Shown here in pieces: positions 1-11,654 of a stretch of DNA of 64,000 nt. The stretch lies in assembly GCA_029783825.1 (NCBI GenBank), contig JAREIK010000499.1, forward strand, positions 96,994-160,993, given 5' to 3'. A program made the translations under genes and the position numbers. Source of the stretch: Sapria himalayana. Lineage: Eukaryota; Streptophyta; Magnoliopsida; Malpighiales; Rafflesiaceae. Positions within the stretch are counted from its first letter, which is position 1. Each line of letters starts with the position of its first letter. The notes beneath the pieces were generated by a model. It was not told the DNA's origin. It ran no database searches and worked only from the letters and a program-made list of their open reading frames with translations.

Positions 1-218
1 TATACTTAATCTATCTTTCTATCTATTTCTATCTCTCTACCTATCTTTCTATCTACTATCTATCTATCTATTTATCTATCTATCTAGGTCTCTCTGTCGA
101 TCGATCGATATGTTTGTCTATTTTATTTTGTCTTCTCGTTATATATATCTATCTTTCTATATATCTAGTTGTATTTATCTTTCTATCTTTATATATGTCT
201 ACCTAATATAGATTATAT

Positions 219-260
<42 letters not shown>

Positions 261-759
261 CTCTCTCCTCTCATCTTTCTAAATATATTTCACTATCCAA
301 TCTCTCTAGTTATCCATCAATATATTTATTTAATCGATCTGCCGATATCTATCTATCTTTTTATCCTAGTATCTATCATCTACCTATATAGTCTATAAAC
401 CAATATACAATTTATACTTATCTATCTACTATATCTATATATCTATCTAATCGAACTAAACGAACTTATAGATATATATCTGTTATCTCATATAGTTGTA
501 TAAATCTCTACTACCTATCTATCTGTCTAATTGTCTATATATCTAGCTATCTTGTTGTCTATCTAATATGTATATACATATTTCTATCTATTTGTCTATT
601 TGTAGGTCTATCTACTTGTCTATCTATTTATATATCAATCAATCTATCTATCTATCTATATATTTATATATCTTTCTATCTAACTATATATCTATCTATC
701 TATCTTATATGTAATTATTTATCTATATATCTATTTATCTGTCTGTCTGCCTGTCTATC

Positions 760-799
<40 letters not shown>

Positions 800-940
800 A
801 TGTATATTTCTATATATCTATCTATACATATATCTATCTTTCTATCTATATCTATCTATCTTCCTATCTATAAATCTATCTATTTTTCTATCTGTCTATG
901 TGTCTATCTATCTATCTATATGTTTGTCTATTTATTTGTT

Positions 941-976
<36 letters not shown>

Positions 977-1427
977 TTCTATCTATCTTTTTTTATGCCT
1001 ATCTATCTATCTATATATATATATGTATACCTATATATATATATAAATAATATCTATCTCTCTATATCTCTCTCTAAATATCTTTCTATCAATCTATATA
1101 TTTATCAATCTATTTATTTATCTATCTATCTTGCTATCTATCTATCTATCTTCTTATCTATTTATCTATCTATGTACCTATATATCTATAAATCTATCTA
1201 CATTTCTACTTACCTAACTATCTATTTATTTATCTATCTGTCTATCTATCTATCTATCTTTATGTTTATCTATATAGGTGTATAACTCTCAACCTATCTA
1301 TTTGTCTATATGTCTATTTGTCTATATGTCTATCTATCTTGTTGTTTATCTAATATGTATACATATATATTTTTATCTATTTGTCTATTTGTAGGTCTAT
1401 CTACATGGCTATCTATTTATATATCTA

Positions 1428-1462
<35 letters not shown>

Positions 1463-2735
1463 ATCTAAATATATATCTATCTATCTATTTATATATCTAA
1501 TATGTAATTATCTATCTATCTTTATTTCTTTCTATATATCTATCTAATTATCCATCTATCTATCTATATATCTATCTATTTGTCCATTTGACTATCTACA
1601 TATCTATCTGTCTATCTATATATCTATCTATATATTTATTTATCTATTTATCATTCTATCAATCAATCTATCTATCTATGTATCTATATCACTTTCTATC
1701 TATCAATCTATCTATATTTCTATCTGTCTATCTGTCTATATCTCTATATGACTTTCTATCTAGTTGTATATATATATATATATATAATTATGTATCTTTC
1801 TCTCTATCTAATTATGGTACTATCTATCTATCTATCTATTTGTCTACAGACACACACACACACACATATATATATATCTTTCTATTTATTAATCTATCTA
1901 TATTTCTATCTAACTATTTTTATATCTATCTATCTTTGTTTCAATCTATCTATCTATCTATCTATATGACTATTTATTTATCTATCTATCTACCTATCTA
2001 TCTATCTATCTATTTGTGCATCTATTTATCTTACCATGTGTCTATATATCTATTTGTCTATTTGTCTATCTAACTATCTATCTATTTTTCTATTTTTCTA
2101 TTTGTCTATCATTATAACTTTCTATCTGTCTTTCTATCTAACTATCTGTCTATCTATGTTTCTATTTGATTATGTCTATCTGTCTATCTATCTAACTATA
2201 TATCATTCTATCTTTATTTATGTCTATCTTTTTCTCTATCTATCTATCTATCTATCTCTCTCACTAACTAACTAACTATCTATCTATCCATCTTTTTATC
2301 TCTCTAACTATCTATCTATCTATTTATCTTTATATCTATGTGTCTATCTATCTATCTATCTAAATATCTTTATATCTATCTATTTGACTATATATTATCT
2401 ATCTATCTATTTATATATATTGATCTATCTGTTTGTTTATTTATCAACTTATCTATCTATCTATCTATCTGCCTATTTGTTTATCTATCTATTTGTCTGT
2501 CTGTCTATATATTTATCTGTCTATCTACGTGTATGTCTTTCTATCTATCTATTTATTTATTTATTTCTCTCTATTTATCTATCTATATATCTATTTGTCT
2601 ATCTGTCTATCTATATATCTATCTATCTATATATCAATAAATCTATATATATATATATATATATATTATTTATTTATTTATTTATATATTTATCTATATA
2701 TCTATTTATATACTTATCTATCTATCTATCTATCT
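1..2735 (+). repeat. Degenerate TATC tetranucleotide array 1
   Basis: Nearly the whole stretch is made of TATC units on the plus strand with frequent TGTC, TTTC, CATC, AATC and AACT variants, broken by TA runs near 220-256, 767-796, 950-972, 1435-1460 and 2648-2666 and a short CA run near 1851-1864. A TATC run has no stop codon in any plus frame, so it yields long open frames translating as Ser-Ile-Tyr-Leu repeats. These are not genes. The array stops at the degenerate CACTA terminus at 2736. It also runs off the left edge, so its full length is unknown. Confidence 0.97.
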
Positions 2736-3164
2736 GACTATAAGAAAAAGCCCACGTGGCTAAAAAATAATCTCTATCTCTATAGGATTTTTTGTTCGCT
2801 AAAATATAATAACATCAGAATAATGATGAAAATTATCCAAAGCTAAAGTGCTCGTCATAAAATATTAATGAGAAAATAATTTTCTACAAATTTTTTATTG
2901 ATGGAAATTCCATAGTTATTATTTTTTTTTCTTGCTAATTTTTATCATAATTAAGAATAGTAATTAATATTTATTGACTCAATATATATAGATAATTCCC
3001 TGCCTAGATTAGCAATTAAAAATTATTTAGCTATTTTCATTCCCAAGCTATTTTCACAATTTATTTTACAAAAAATTTATTACATCTTTTTATATTTTTA
3101 TATTAAATTGAATAAAAACATATACAATAAATTATTTTTTATATTAACAAAAAGAAAAATTAGT

Positions 3165-3395
3165 TTAGAAATTATTCTGATACAATTATTACATAATTAA
3201 AAAAACATAACATAGGTATATAATTATTTAAAACAAAATTATCATCCTCATCATTAGCTGAAGCATTTGTGCTAGGCTCTCCTTCATGGTTTCTCTGCCG
3301 TAACAATGTGTCCTATCTGTCTCATAAAGGCTGCTAACTCTGATTCCATATAGTACTTCTGATGTTGTTTTGCATCTAATACTACTCAGAAAAAT
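3165..3395 (-). repeat. Duplicate of the TNPA 3' end (partner at 5725-5945)
   Basis: The block contains the TNPA C-terminal text on the minus strand (landmarks GTGCTAGGCTCTCC and TGATTCCATATAGTACTTCT). It matches 5725-5945 in the same order at an offset of about 2.56 kb. The right-hand copy continues into the TNPA gene; this one does not. So either 2.3 kb (3396-5724) was inserted with duplication of the flanking text, or this is a tandem duplication with later sequence gain. It encodes nothing usable. Confidence 0.75.
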
Positions 3396-4362
3396 TATTT
3401 TAAACATCCTCAACAACATTATTATCACCACTAAAATCATGAATTAAAGCCACAATATTAAAAACTAATGAAAGGCACACTCTAAACACAAAACAAAAGA
3501 AAACAAACGTGAATGAAAATATTAATTAATTTTTAGATGCACCGTATGACCAGATCCAGCAACTTAAGCATCTACCTCAAGTTTATTTCCCAATTTCAAG
3601 TACTTTTCTAATACCTTTTCATTATTTTCAAGGGCAGCTGCTGCATATATGAAATAGTTATGAAAAAATAAACAAGAAAGAAAACTAATAAAAGAAATAA
3701 CAACCCAAAAAACTATTTAAATAATATAGTGTAGCCAGAAGAAGTTATTAGAAACAAATAAAAAATGAGAACTAGTATTCAATGAGAAATCGAATCATGC
3801 TATTTTTCCCGGAGACAGGTTCCTAGGTCCGAATCCAACACCATCTTCTTCCCTTTAGTATTGAGGATCAAGACACTCGCTGGAGCCTCCAAGCATGCGA
3901 CTCCGACCCCATCAACTAACTCATTTTATTATTCAGAGACACCACACTTGTGTGTCCCATGTTTTCATAATGAAGACTAATATTTCTTCACCATATCAAA
4001 GAACTCAAACCTTACAAAACAAGATGATTTCATCAATTGAATAGATACATAATATGCTACACACACTAATTATCAACTTATTTTTTAAAACAAGAATACT
4101 AGCACATGAAAATAATAGATACCCATTGTAAGGTGAACTACAATGGAAAGCAGCAAAATCAAATAAGAATCAGCTGAGCAAATAATTGGAGCAAAATGTA
4201 AGAAAAAAGAAGGGAGCTTTGCCTATCCATCATGCACCCTTGGTGTTGTAGTTGAGCAACCAGCACCATCATTAAAATGACCACCTTAATAAACAAGCAA
4301 ACACCAGCAACAAGCACCACAACTAGGAGGTGGGCTGCACCAATTTGTGTTGGCTCACAGTA
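3396..4362. other. Unassigned segment with an exon-like stretch
   Basis: This non-repetitive DNA sits inside E1 and no gene is recognised. On the minus strand at 3640-3564 a pyrimidine-rich tract ending TATATGCAG is followed by an open run with codons for AAALENNEKVLEKYLKLGNK, then LEVDA and a stop. It looks like a captured exon, but I cannot name its family. At 3790-3960 a moderately GC-rich stretch (CTAGGTCCGAATCC and neighbours) also differs from its AT-rich surroundings and is unidentified. Confidence 0.4.
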
Positions 4363-4425
4363 AAGAAAGTTATCTGGCAATTTTCTGGTCTCATATGGCT
4401 CTCCTCTCCTTGGTGTAGGCTCAAA

Positions 4426-4490
4426 CTACATCAATTTTAAGGCTCAAACTGCATAAATGTTAAGGCTCAAATAACATCAATGCAACCAAA
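4426..4490 (+). repeat. Short tandem repeat of AGGCTCAAA units
   Basis: Three imperfect units of about 23-27 bp begin AGGCTCAAACTACATC, AGGCTCAAACTGCATA and AGGCTCAAATAACATC. The unit derives from the PP2Ac codons for the IQFEP segment (GCAGTTTGAGCC on the minus strand), so the pseudogene's own sequence was duplicated in tandem. Confidence 0.75.
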
Positions 4491-4526
4491 AAAACTATCA
4501 TTTCACAGCATAAACATTTTAAAAAA

Positions 4527-4624
4527 CAAAAACAAAATCAAAATCAAAATCAAAATCAAAATCAAAATCAAAATCAAAATCAAAATCAAAATCAAAATCA
4601 AAAACAAAATCAAAATCAAAAACT
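4527..4624 (+). repeat. (AAAATC)n hexanucleotide microsatellite
   Basis: About fifteen AAAATC units occur, with two AAAAAC variants near each end. The tract lies inside the PP2Ac pseudogene, between the codons matching NWGHYQK and the C-terminal FEP segment, replacing the conserved block normally found there. Confidence 0.95.
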
Positions 4625-5045
4625 TTTTGATAATGGCCCCAATTGTAGCCATCCATTACAAGCTGGTGAGCTTGAGCAATAAGCTATAGATTGTTTGTTT
4701 GGTTAGACTGGTCAGAGTTGTTCTATAGAAGAAGGATGGGGAGAGTTGAGGTGAAGGAAAAGAACAAGTGGGTCTAATTTCTGTCTCAACCAAGGAAGTC
4801 AAGAGAAAAAAATCAAACAGATCGGTGAAAAACTTCCAAACGTTAGCATTGCCATACATCTGTAGGCACTCATCATAAAATCCATAAAATTTAGTGATCT
4901 GCTGACTTTTGTGATTTCTCCTTAGGATTGTGATCGACTATGGATAGTGCACTTTAAGAGCCACTACGAGTGAGACTGTCTCGACTGAACAATATCCAAG
5001 CTCAACATAATCTTACATCCAACTCAATTTTGAGACGACACACTT

Positions 5046-5724
5046 TTTTTAATGAAAGAAAAGAATCATTGGTTAGGTTAGTCAGTGAACATATAACAAA
5101 ACCAGAATCAAGAACAATAATGCCACCAAATAAATCTTTTCTTGTTTAGTGACACATTGGCATTTATCATGTGCCAACAAGTTGCTAACTATTTATTTTT
5201 AATTAAGTGAGGAGATAATAGCTTTGAGACTGCAAATCTTATGAAAGATTTGCATTAATGTAGATCTTTCAACTTATCATCACATATTATTCTCTGCCTA
5301 TCTCATTAATCATTTAAAAAACAAGAATATTTAATGATTAATTGAAATTAAAGAATAACACCATGGATTCTCATTGAGGGGAGGTGAAGAAAATGGATGT
5401 TGGCATACAAGTAGATTATTTCTTTTTATATTATCTCACATCTTCTTTACAACATTAGAACGAGATAATGCATCTTTACTTGAACCAAAAAATTTTATGA
5501 GAGAGTATGAAAGAGGAATAGGTAGCCAAAAATCCAGAAGTTTTCTTCTTCACTTGTTTTTCTTTGTGCTTTGATTTATCATCTGAAGATATGAAGCAAT
5601 AATATTTATTAAGACACATTACAAATTGACTTCACCATGACATATTTAACCATGAAAAACTTTTACCTATCTTATCATCTTATTCTTTGATTCCTTGTTC
5701 CTTAATAAACAAAAACAAAAACAA
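5046..5724. other. No gene recognised
   Basis: This is AT-rich sequence between the PP2Ac fragment and the second copy of the duplicated TNPA-end block. A 66-codon open frame at 5374-5574 shows no recognisable domain. The upstream exons of PP2Ac would be expected here on the minus strand but could not be identified. Confidence 0.5.
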
Positions 5725-5831
5725 TTCAAAAATAATTCTTATACAAAAGTTTCATGGTTAAAATAAAAACATAACATAGTTTCATCATCATTTAAAATAA
5801 AATCATCCTCATAATTAGCTGGTGCATTAGT

Positions 5832-7640
5832 GCTAGCCTCTCCTGCATGGGTTCACTACTAGAACTCGAAATGCTATCTATTGCATCAAGGCTGTAACTA
5901 TGACACCATATTGGGCATCTGTTGTTGCTTAACAATCTTATTTTCTTTCATCTCATCATTCACTTCTTTCATTTCCTGTATTTCTTTCTTTAAATGAGTA
6001 ATCTGCTTATTTTCTCTTCTTTCATTTCCTACATGTTTTCCTTCAATTGAGTAATCTGCTCAACCTTCTCTTTCATTTCTCTCTCCATAACTTCAAAACA
6101 TCCATTTGGTTTCATTAGTTTCTATTCAACTGTCTCATCCACCACTTCTATGACAGAGGAATTAGAAGCATGACTACTACAATAAAATGTCACTCCCTTC
6201 AAGTCGATACCATATACTCGCTGCTTCTTCTGACCCCTTATTGTCATCAAATAGATATGATCATAGTCAAGTGGTTAAAGATCCATAAAACTTTCAATTC
6301 GTTGAGAAGCAGCTGTCACACGTTCCTCCACGAGTTTTTGTGATAAAATAGAAAAAAAATATTATTCTTGATATACATAAAATAAATCTAATACTTTCAT
6401 TCCACACAACCTTCAAAATTTATTGTAGTATTCTAAAAGTTTATTAATATAATAGATTCTTACAATAATCATCTGAGACTTGTTATCAACAAACTGCCCA
6501 TTCGCTTTCTTCACATGCATCTTTCTGAAAATCTCATACAAATTGGAATCTTGACCCAATTCTCCCACCTAAAGTATGTATTTATTAAGTAAAAAATTAA
6601 TAAATGTTAGAAAATGTTAGCTAGAATAATTAAACCATGCATAGATTTGATTTATTTGGACTATTAGGCCAACTATTAAATATATAAATGTTTTAAACTT
6701 ATAAATTGTACCAAATCTCGAGCTCACTTAATGCTCAATTTTAACCCATCTATGTGGCGAGACATTTTTGTACCTATTCCAGCTACCTTAGTCCATCGGT
6801 TTTTGATAGCTATCTCTGATTTTTTTTTCACATCTAGCTCATGCCAATACATAAGCCATTCATCCTCATGTATAAAATTAGGCCTATCTTTTAGAATCAT
6901 TAATTTTTGAACAAAATATGAGTATCATTCAGTAGTTTTGCTTTCCCATAATGACTTTATTTGTCCATTAAATTTGGGTACCATGTGCACTGATTCGATA
7001 TCTATATATAGAAAACTCAAAAAATAACTATATTAATAACCAATACATAATTATTTAATACTTAAATAATAACCAACATAATAGTTAATTAATTAGATAA
7101 TTAATTTTCAATGTTTTGTTTATTTCGTTTTACCTGAAAGTGAATAAAGTTAGTCTCTCTTGTTGATTAAGAAACTTTCTTCCATGAGAATGTTTTAGAA
7201 TCAACCATTTTCTTGAAAGACTTTGTAATTATAGCCGAATACTTGTGTAAATGGAATGAAACTATAAAAATATAAAAATAACATTGAAAACAAGCAAATT
7301 ATAACTATATATAAAAACAAAACCACTAACAGGAACATCATAATTTTAATTTAAGTAATATTTACATATTTCTTATACCTCCCATCCACAATCTCTATCA
7401 CTAATGTAGCACTGCATGCAGAGGAAGGCGTAGTATTTGATGATGTCGATGGTGTTGTAAATGGGAGAACTATTAGTATAAAATGTGGTGTAGAAGATGG
7501 TGATGGATCAAAAGTGTGTGCAAGAGGGATAATGGGTGGTGGTCTTATATCTGATAAAGGTGATGGTAAAGGTGTTAAAGATGGTGATGGTGATGGTGAT
7601 GTTGAAGTTTGGATAAATCGGGTATGAGATGGTACTGCCT
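5832..7640 (-). pseudogene. TNPA-like En/Spm protein (Transposase_24), copy A
   Basis: TNPA-type proteins bind subterminal repeats and help TNP2 excise CACTA elements. Reading on the minus strand: a Pro/Ser-rich N-terminal part at 7640-7370 (SPSPSLTPLPSPLSD and VIEIVDGRY visible), a MVDSKTFSWKKVS segment near 7200, the Transposase_24 core near 6910-6720, the ELGQDSNLYEIFRKM-like block near 6560-6490, the YDHIYLMTIRGQKKQRVY-like block near 6270-6200, and a Glu/Lys-rich coil near 6090-5940. Stops and frameshifts interrupt several exons. Compared with copies B and C, the glycine-rich amino terminus is missing. It lies directly downstream of TNP2 in the usual CACTA order. Confidence 0.82.
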
Positions 7641-7746
7641 GTACAACATAGAACAAATAATAAAGATATAATAAACATCAGTAATGGATTTCAACAAAAT
7701 ATAGAAAGTCTTTGAAACTATAATACTCCAATACAATTATAACAAT

Positions 7747-10395
7747 TTAATTATTGACATCACTATCATTCTCTAATGGATCTTCTGACATTTCATCTGA
7801 TTCTAATGGAAGTTCCAACTCATCTTCAGATAGAAAAAGGAACATCTTCAATTTCTATTTGATCACCATTTCAGTCACATTAGTTTTCTGGATCTTCATC
7901 TACATGCACATGCTCAATATTATTTAAGTCATATTTTGGAAATGCTAGTTCAACCGCTAAGTTTGCACTTTTTTTTGAGATGTTGGCACTTCAAAATTTG
8001 ACCGAGCTTTAATTTTGCAAATAGCCCAACAGTCACTCTTATCATGAGATAAACTCATACATGTACAATAATATACTTGAGTGGCTTGAACTGCCATAAT
8101 AAATGGCTCATATCGATTAAATCTATGTTTATGGTTAACATCTACTAGCTTATAATCCGAATGAATCTTTGTACCCCCATTTTGTGTATGATCAAACCAC
8201 TCACATCTTAAAAAATACAATCTTGTTATTTTCTAGTATAGGATACTCCAACTCGATTACTTCTGTGAGTTAACCATTATAATCAATCTCATTTACACTA
8301 TAACTTGAGCCTTTAATGCATACACTACTATTCATAGTTACTTTAAAAGAATTGTGTCTTGTTGTGGGAAATTTATATTTATTGATAAAATACCCATGAT
8401 AGGTTGCCACATATCTAAACGGGCTTTTACTTAGATTCAATATTAATATGTTGGAATCTCCATTTGAAGGATCATTTGTCTGTTGCATAAATTCAACAAA
8501 TTATGTTAAATACTAAAAGATACTAATAAATCAAATAATTCATAAAATTAAAACTTAAGAATTTTCACATAGTCCTTGAACCTATTTGCAAATTCTGTTT
8601 CTAGGATAGAATCAACCTCATGTCTGGAAATGGTTGGTTGCCTATGTTTTAACTACTCAACATAAACACTGCACAAATATAAATGGAGGGAGAACAATGA
8701 ATATCAAATTTTAATCAAATATATTTAGGAGAAAATTAAACTATGATTAAATCTTCAACCATTTTGGGTATACATACTCAATAAATAGTGCAACCTCCTC
8801 ACAAATAAGTAAAACATAGCTCTAAGTTGTGTTGTACTCTTCATCTATCATACATCTTTTCTTTGCTCTTCCAAATGCTCTTCTATGGTGCTTGAAAATA
8901 AATAGATTTTCCAATGATTCATCTTCTACCAGCACACAACCTTCATCATTCCGAGGCACATTTCTATTCTTTGTATTGACATAATCCTCAAAATAATATG
9001 AACAAAAAGATGATGCTTCTTCTACTAAATATGCATTGCAAATTGAACATTCAACTTTTGTATGTTTCTATTATTCAATTTCAACTTATGAAGATACCTA
9101 CAAACATTATGTTAGGTTTCATTTTAATCAAATAACAATATTAATTTATGCTTGAAATAATAAAACATAGCGACTTATATTTATTTACCTCTCAAAAGGA
9201 TACTCCCATCTGTATTTCACTAGGCCGACTATCCTTGCTTCATATGCCAAATGGACTGATAAATGCTCTATTGAGTCATAAAAGTTGGGTGAGAATATCC
9301 ATTCAAGCTTACAAAGAATGAGAGGTAAGTCATTCTCCAGTCTCACCATGTAAGCTAATTTGATTGTGGTTGCAGTTTGATGTTTGAATAACAAACTAAA
9401 TTCGGTAAAAACCTTCCAACCACTTAGAGGAAATATTTCACGCAAATCAATTGGTATTAATCATTGCATAAAAACATGATAGATATGACTTTTTATTCCA
9501 AATAACTTAAAATTTTTCATATCCACACATCTGCCCATATTTGACACATATCCATCAAGGATTTTCAAATTTTTAACGCATTCACACAATGTCTATCTTG
9601 CTTTCTTATCAAGTGTGTCACAAGCTTTAGGGTATTTTTTGTAGCCTCATTTTGTTTGAATTTAGGATGCCGAGAATAATCATTCAACTCTTATCCTGAT
9701 TTTAAAGTGACTTTTGTTTTTTTATCTACATTAAGGATAATGTTGAAAACATTGTTAAATACATTTTTTTATATGTGTTACATCTAAGTTATGAAGAATA
9801 AAATTGGGCTTCCAATAGGGCAAGTCCCAAAAAATACTACATTTCATCTAGCCAAATATTGTGCATATTGGTCCATTAGTTTCAATAGGATCCATCTCGT
9901 GAACGAACAACTGGTGCAATTATCATCACTATTTTGTTTTTTCAAAATGCAGTTTTATTTCTATAGAATGGATGATAAGTAGGTAAAACCTTATGATGGT
10001 TATCAACCATGACTATTTACCACTGAATTTTAGGGTAAATGCATCAAACTTTTCCATGCAATACGGGAATGCAAATAATATTGCAGTACTTCAACCAGAC
10101 AATATTGAATAAGTAGGAAAATTACTAACCATCCACATAAGGGCTACCCACTTTTGAAAATTTTGCTTCTTTGAGATGTCATATGTATTCACTCCAATAT
10201 ATCAAAAATGATTTAACTCTGCTATAAGAGGTTGTATTAAAACATCCATAATGTCTTTTGGATTTTTTTGCCCTTAAACCAATTTTGACATAAACATATA
10301 TTGCTACTTCATACACAACTATGGAGGCAAAGTATAAGATGCCACTATCATTGGTCATGTTGAATATTTGAAGGAGTAAGCTTCTCACTTCTCAA
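7747..10395 (-). pseudogene. TNP2-like CACTA transposase, copy A, truncated
   Basis: TNP2 is the DDE transposase of En/Spm elements. Reading on the minus strand: remnants of the Transposase_21 region at about 10395-9480; a DUF4218 block at 9445-9185 (LPLILCKLEWIFSPNF, HLSVHLAYEARIVG, KYRWEYPFER); the following EGSICNAYLVEEASSFCSYY-like segment near 9060-8930; and a DUF4216 block at 8220-7957 (CEWFDHTQNGGTK, QATQVYYC, WAICKIKARSNFEVP). An acidic Asp/Glu-rich tail ends at the stop at 7747-7749. The N-terminal HGE and CLYW regions seen in copy C are absent. Frameshifts and stops separate the blocks, so no functional enzyme is possible. Confidence 0.87.
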
Positions 10396-11123
10396 TAAAG
10401 ATCAAATACCAAAATTTCTACTATAATTTAACTCAATCATTGAATATTAAAATAAAGAGGATATAAAAAATTAATGGAATGAAGAGCCAATTTCAAGAAC
10501 TCTTGGCTAATTAATTAATAAAGAAATCAGACATGAACAAAAACATATTTGAACTATAAAACATATCATACAAAGTATTCAACTAGAAAACATAGATGTG
10601 AAGCAAACTACAATTATAGATTTCTGGCTTTACAAATCTGGACTGATTAGAGATACAAAAAATTATAGACATTAACATTAACATAATTTGTGTAAAATTG
10701 AAATCAAAAGATTGTTTGGTAAAGAAAACCTACATACACATCAATTAATACCTAATCAATATGAAGGATGGGAACTTATTAATTTAGCAAAAATTATAGA
10801 TATGTTCATCACTTATATATTTTTTTCAATTAAATATTAAAAAAAAGTTAAATTTTGGCAAGAGCAGCCCGAGAGGGCTATTTTTTACAATGCCCAAATA
10901 GTTAACGAGTAAATCAACCAAAAGGTCACATCGCTTTTTTTAAAAGCTTATAAAATAGGTAAATTAATTTCATCAAACACTTACATGGCTATATTTGCAA
11001 ATAACTTAAAAAATCTTTTAATATACTCATATTATAATTTTACACCAAGCCAAAAAGTTGCAAATATATAATGACAAAAAATAAAATGATACACATTAAT
11101 ACAAACAAAAAACTATACATACA

Positions 11124-11182
<59 letters not shown>

Positions 11183-11442
11183 CATATATCAAGAGTATAA
11201 TCATCAGCACAAACAAATTTATTTACATATGCTAAATCTAAAATAGTTGAAAAGAAAAAAATTAAAAGGAAAACATACAAGAGTATCATATATCAAGAGT
11301 ATTATATTATGCATTAATAATAATTTTTGATTTTTGTTTATCATTAATTTTTTATTGCTAATTGTTGAATTTATAAAAAAAATATACTTATAGAATAACA
11401 TTAAATCAAAAATATCACACAAATATTAAAGATATTTATTTC
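10396..11442. other. AT-rich spacer, no gene recognised
   Basis: It lies between the break point of TNP2 copy A and TATC array 2. Apart from a TG microsatellite and scattered A/T runs I see no terminus, no coding block and no similarity to the region upstream of TNP2 in copy C. The right end of E1 should lie here but cannot be found. Confidence 0.6.
11128..11180 (+). repeat. (TG)n microsatellite
   Basis: It is an uninterrupted run of about 26 TG units preceded by ACATACATACA. Confidence 0.98.
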
Positions 11443-11654
11443 ATATGTCTATTTATCTTTCTATCTAACTATTTGTCTATCTATCTTTCTATCAATATCT
11501 CTATATATCTTTTTATTAATTTGTCCATCAATCTATCTATCAATATCTCTATCAATCTATTTATAATCCGTATATACATCTGTCTATCAATCAATCTATC
11601 TATTTGACTATCTATATATCTATATATCTATATATCTTTATATCAATATATCTA

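Larger units (their letters stand above)
4363..5045 (-). pseudogene. Captured PP2A catalytic-subunit (PP2Ac) fragment, decayed
   Basis: PP2Ac is the Ser/Thr phosphatase subunit of the PP2A holoenzyme in cytosol and nucleus. The minus strand from about 5045 reads DYVELGYCSVETVSLVVALK, then [20 protein letters not shown], then [16 protein letters not shown]. It continues with a shifted remnant of the FCLHGGLSPSLDTLDN region and [17 protein letters not shown] near 4690-4640. The C-terminus near 4425-4363 reads FEPTPRRGEPYETRKLPDNFL. This order matches PP2Ac, and FEPxPRRGEP plus NWGH suggest the plant PP2A-3/4-like subfamily. Breaks: an in-frame stop after HYP, Gly to Arg and Glu to Lys in the metal-binding GNHE motif, frameshifts after LVETEI, loss of about 70 codons between the LDN and NHTN regions, loss of the SAPNYCYRCGN segment where an AAAATC microsatellite now lies, and loss of the final stop codon. 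The N-terminal third was not found. It is dead, and sits within E1 on the transposase strand. Confidence 0.88.
2736..10395 (-). mobile_element. CACTA (En/Spm) element copy E1, truncated
   Basis: The left end at 2736 reads GACTATAAGAAAAA, a degenerate form of the CACTACAAGAAAAA ends found at 21931 and 22427. It is followed by subterminal text of the same family (GCTAAAGTGCTCGTC, AGCAATTAAAAA, GCTATTTTCATTCC). Inward lie a duplicated block, an inserted segment with a PP2A fragment, then TNPA and TNP2 pseudogenes on the minus strand. TNP2 homology ends at about 10395, where roughly its first third is missing, and no right terminus is recognisable before the TATC array at 11443. The element is therefore 5'-truncated (in transposase orientation) or interrupted. 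Assignment to the E3/E4 family rests on shared text in both the terminus and the coding region. Confidence 0.85.

Noticed and set aside
3800..3960. Possible tRNA-derived SINE (B-box-like GGTCCGAATCC)
   Set aside because: No A box at the right distance, no poly(A) or short tandem 3' end, and no flanking duplication could be found.
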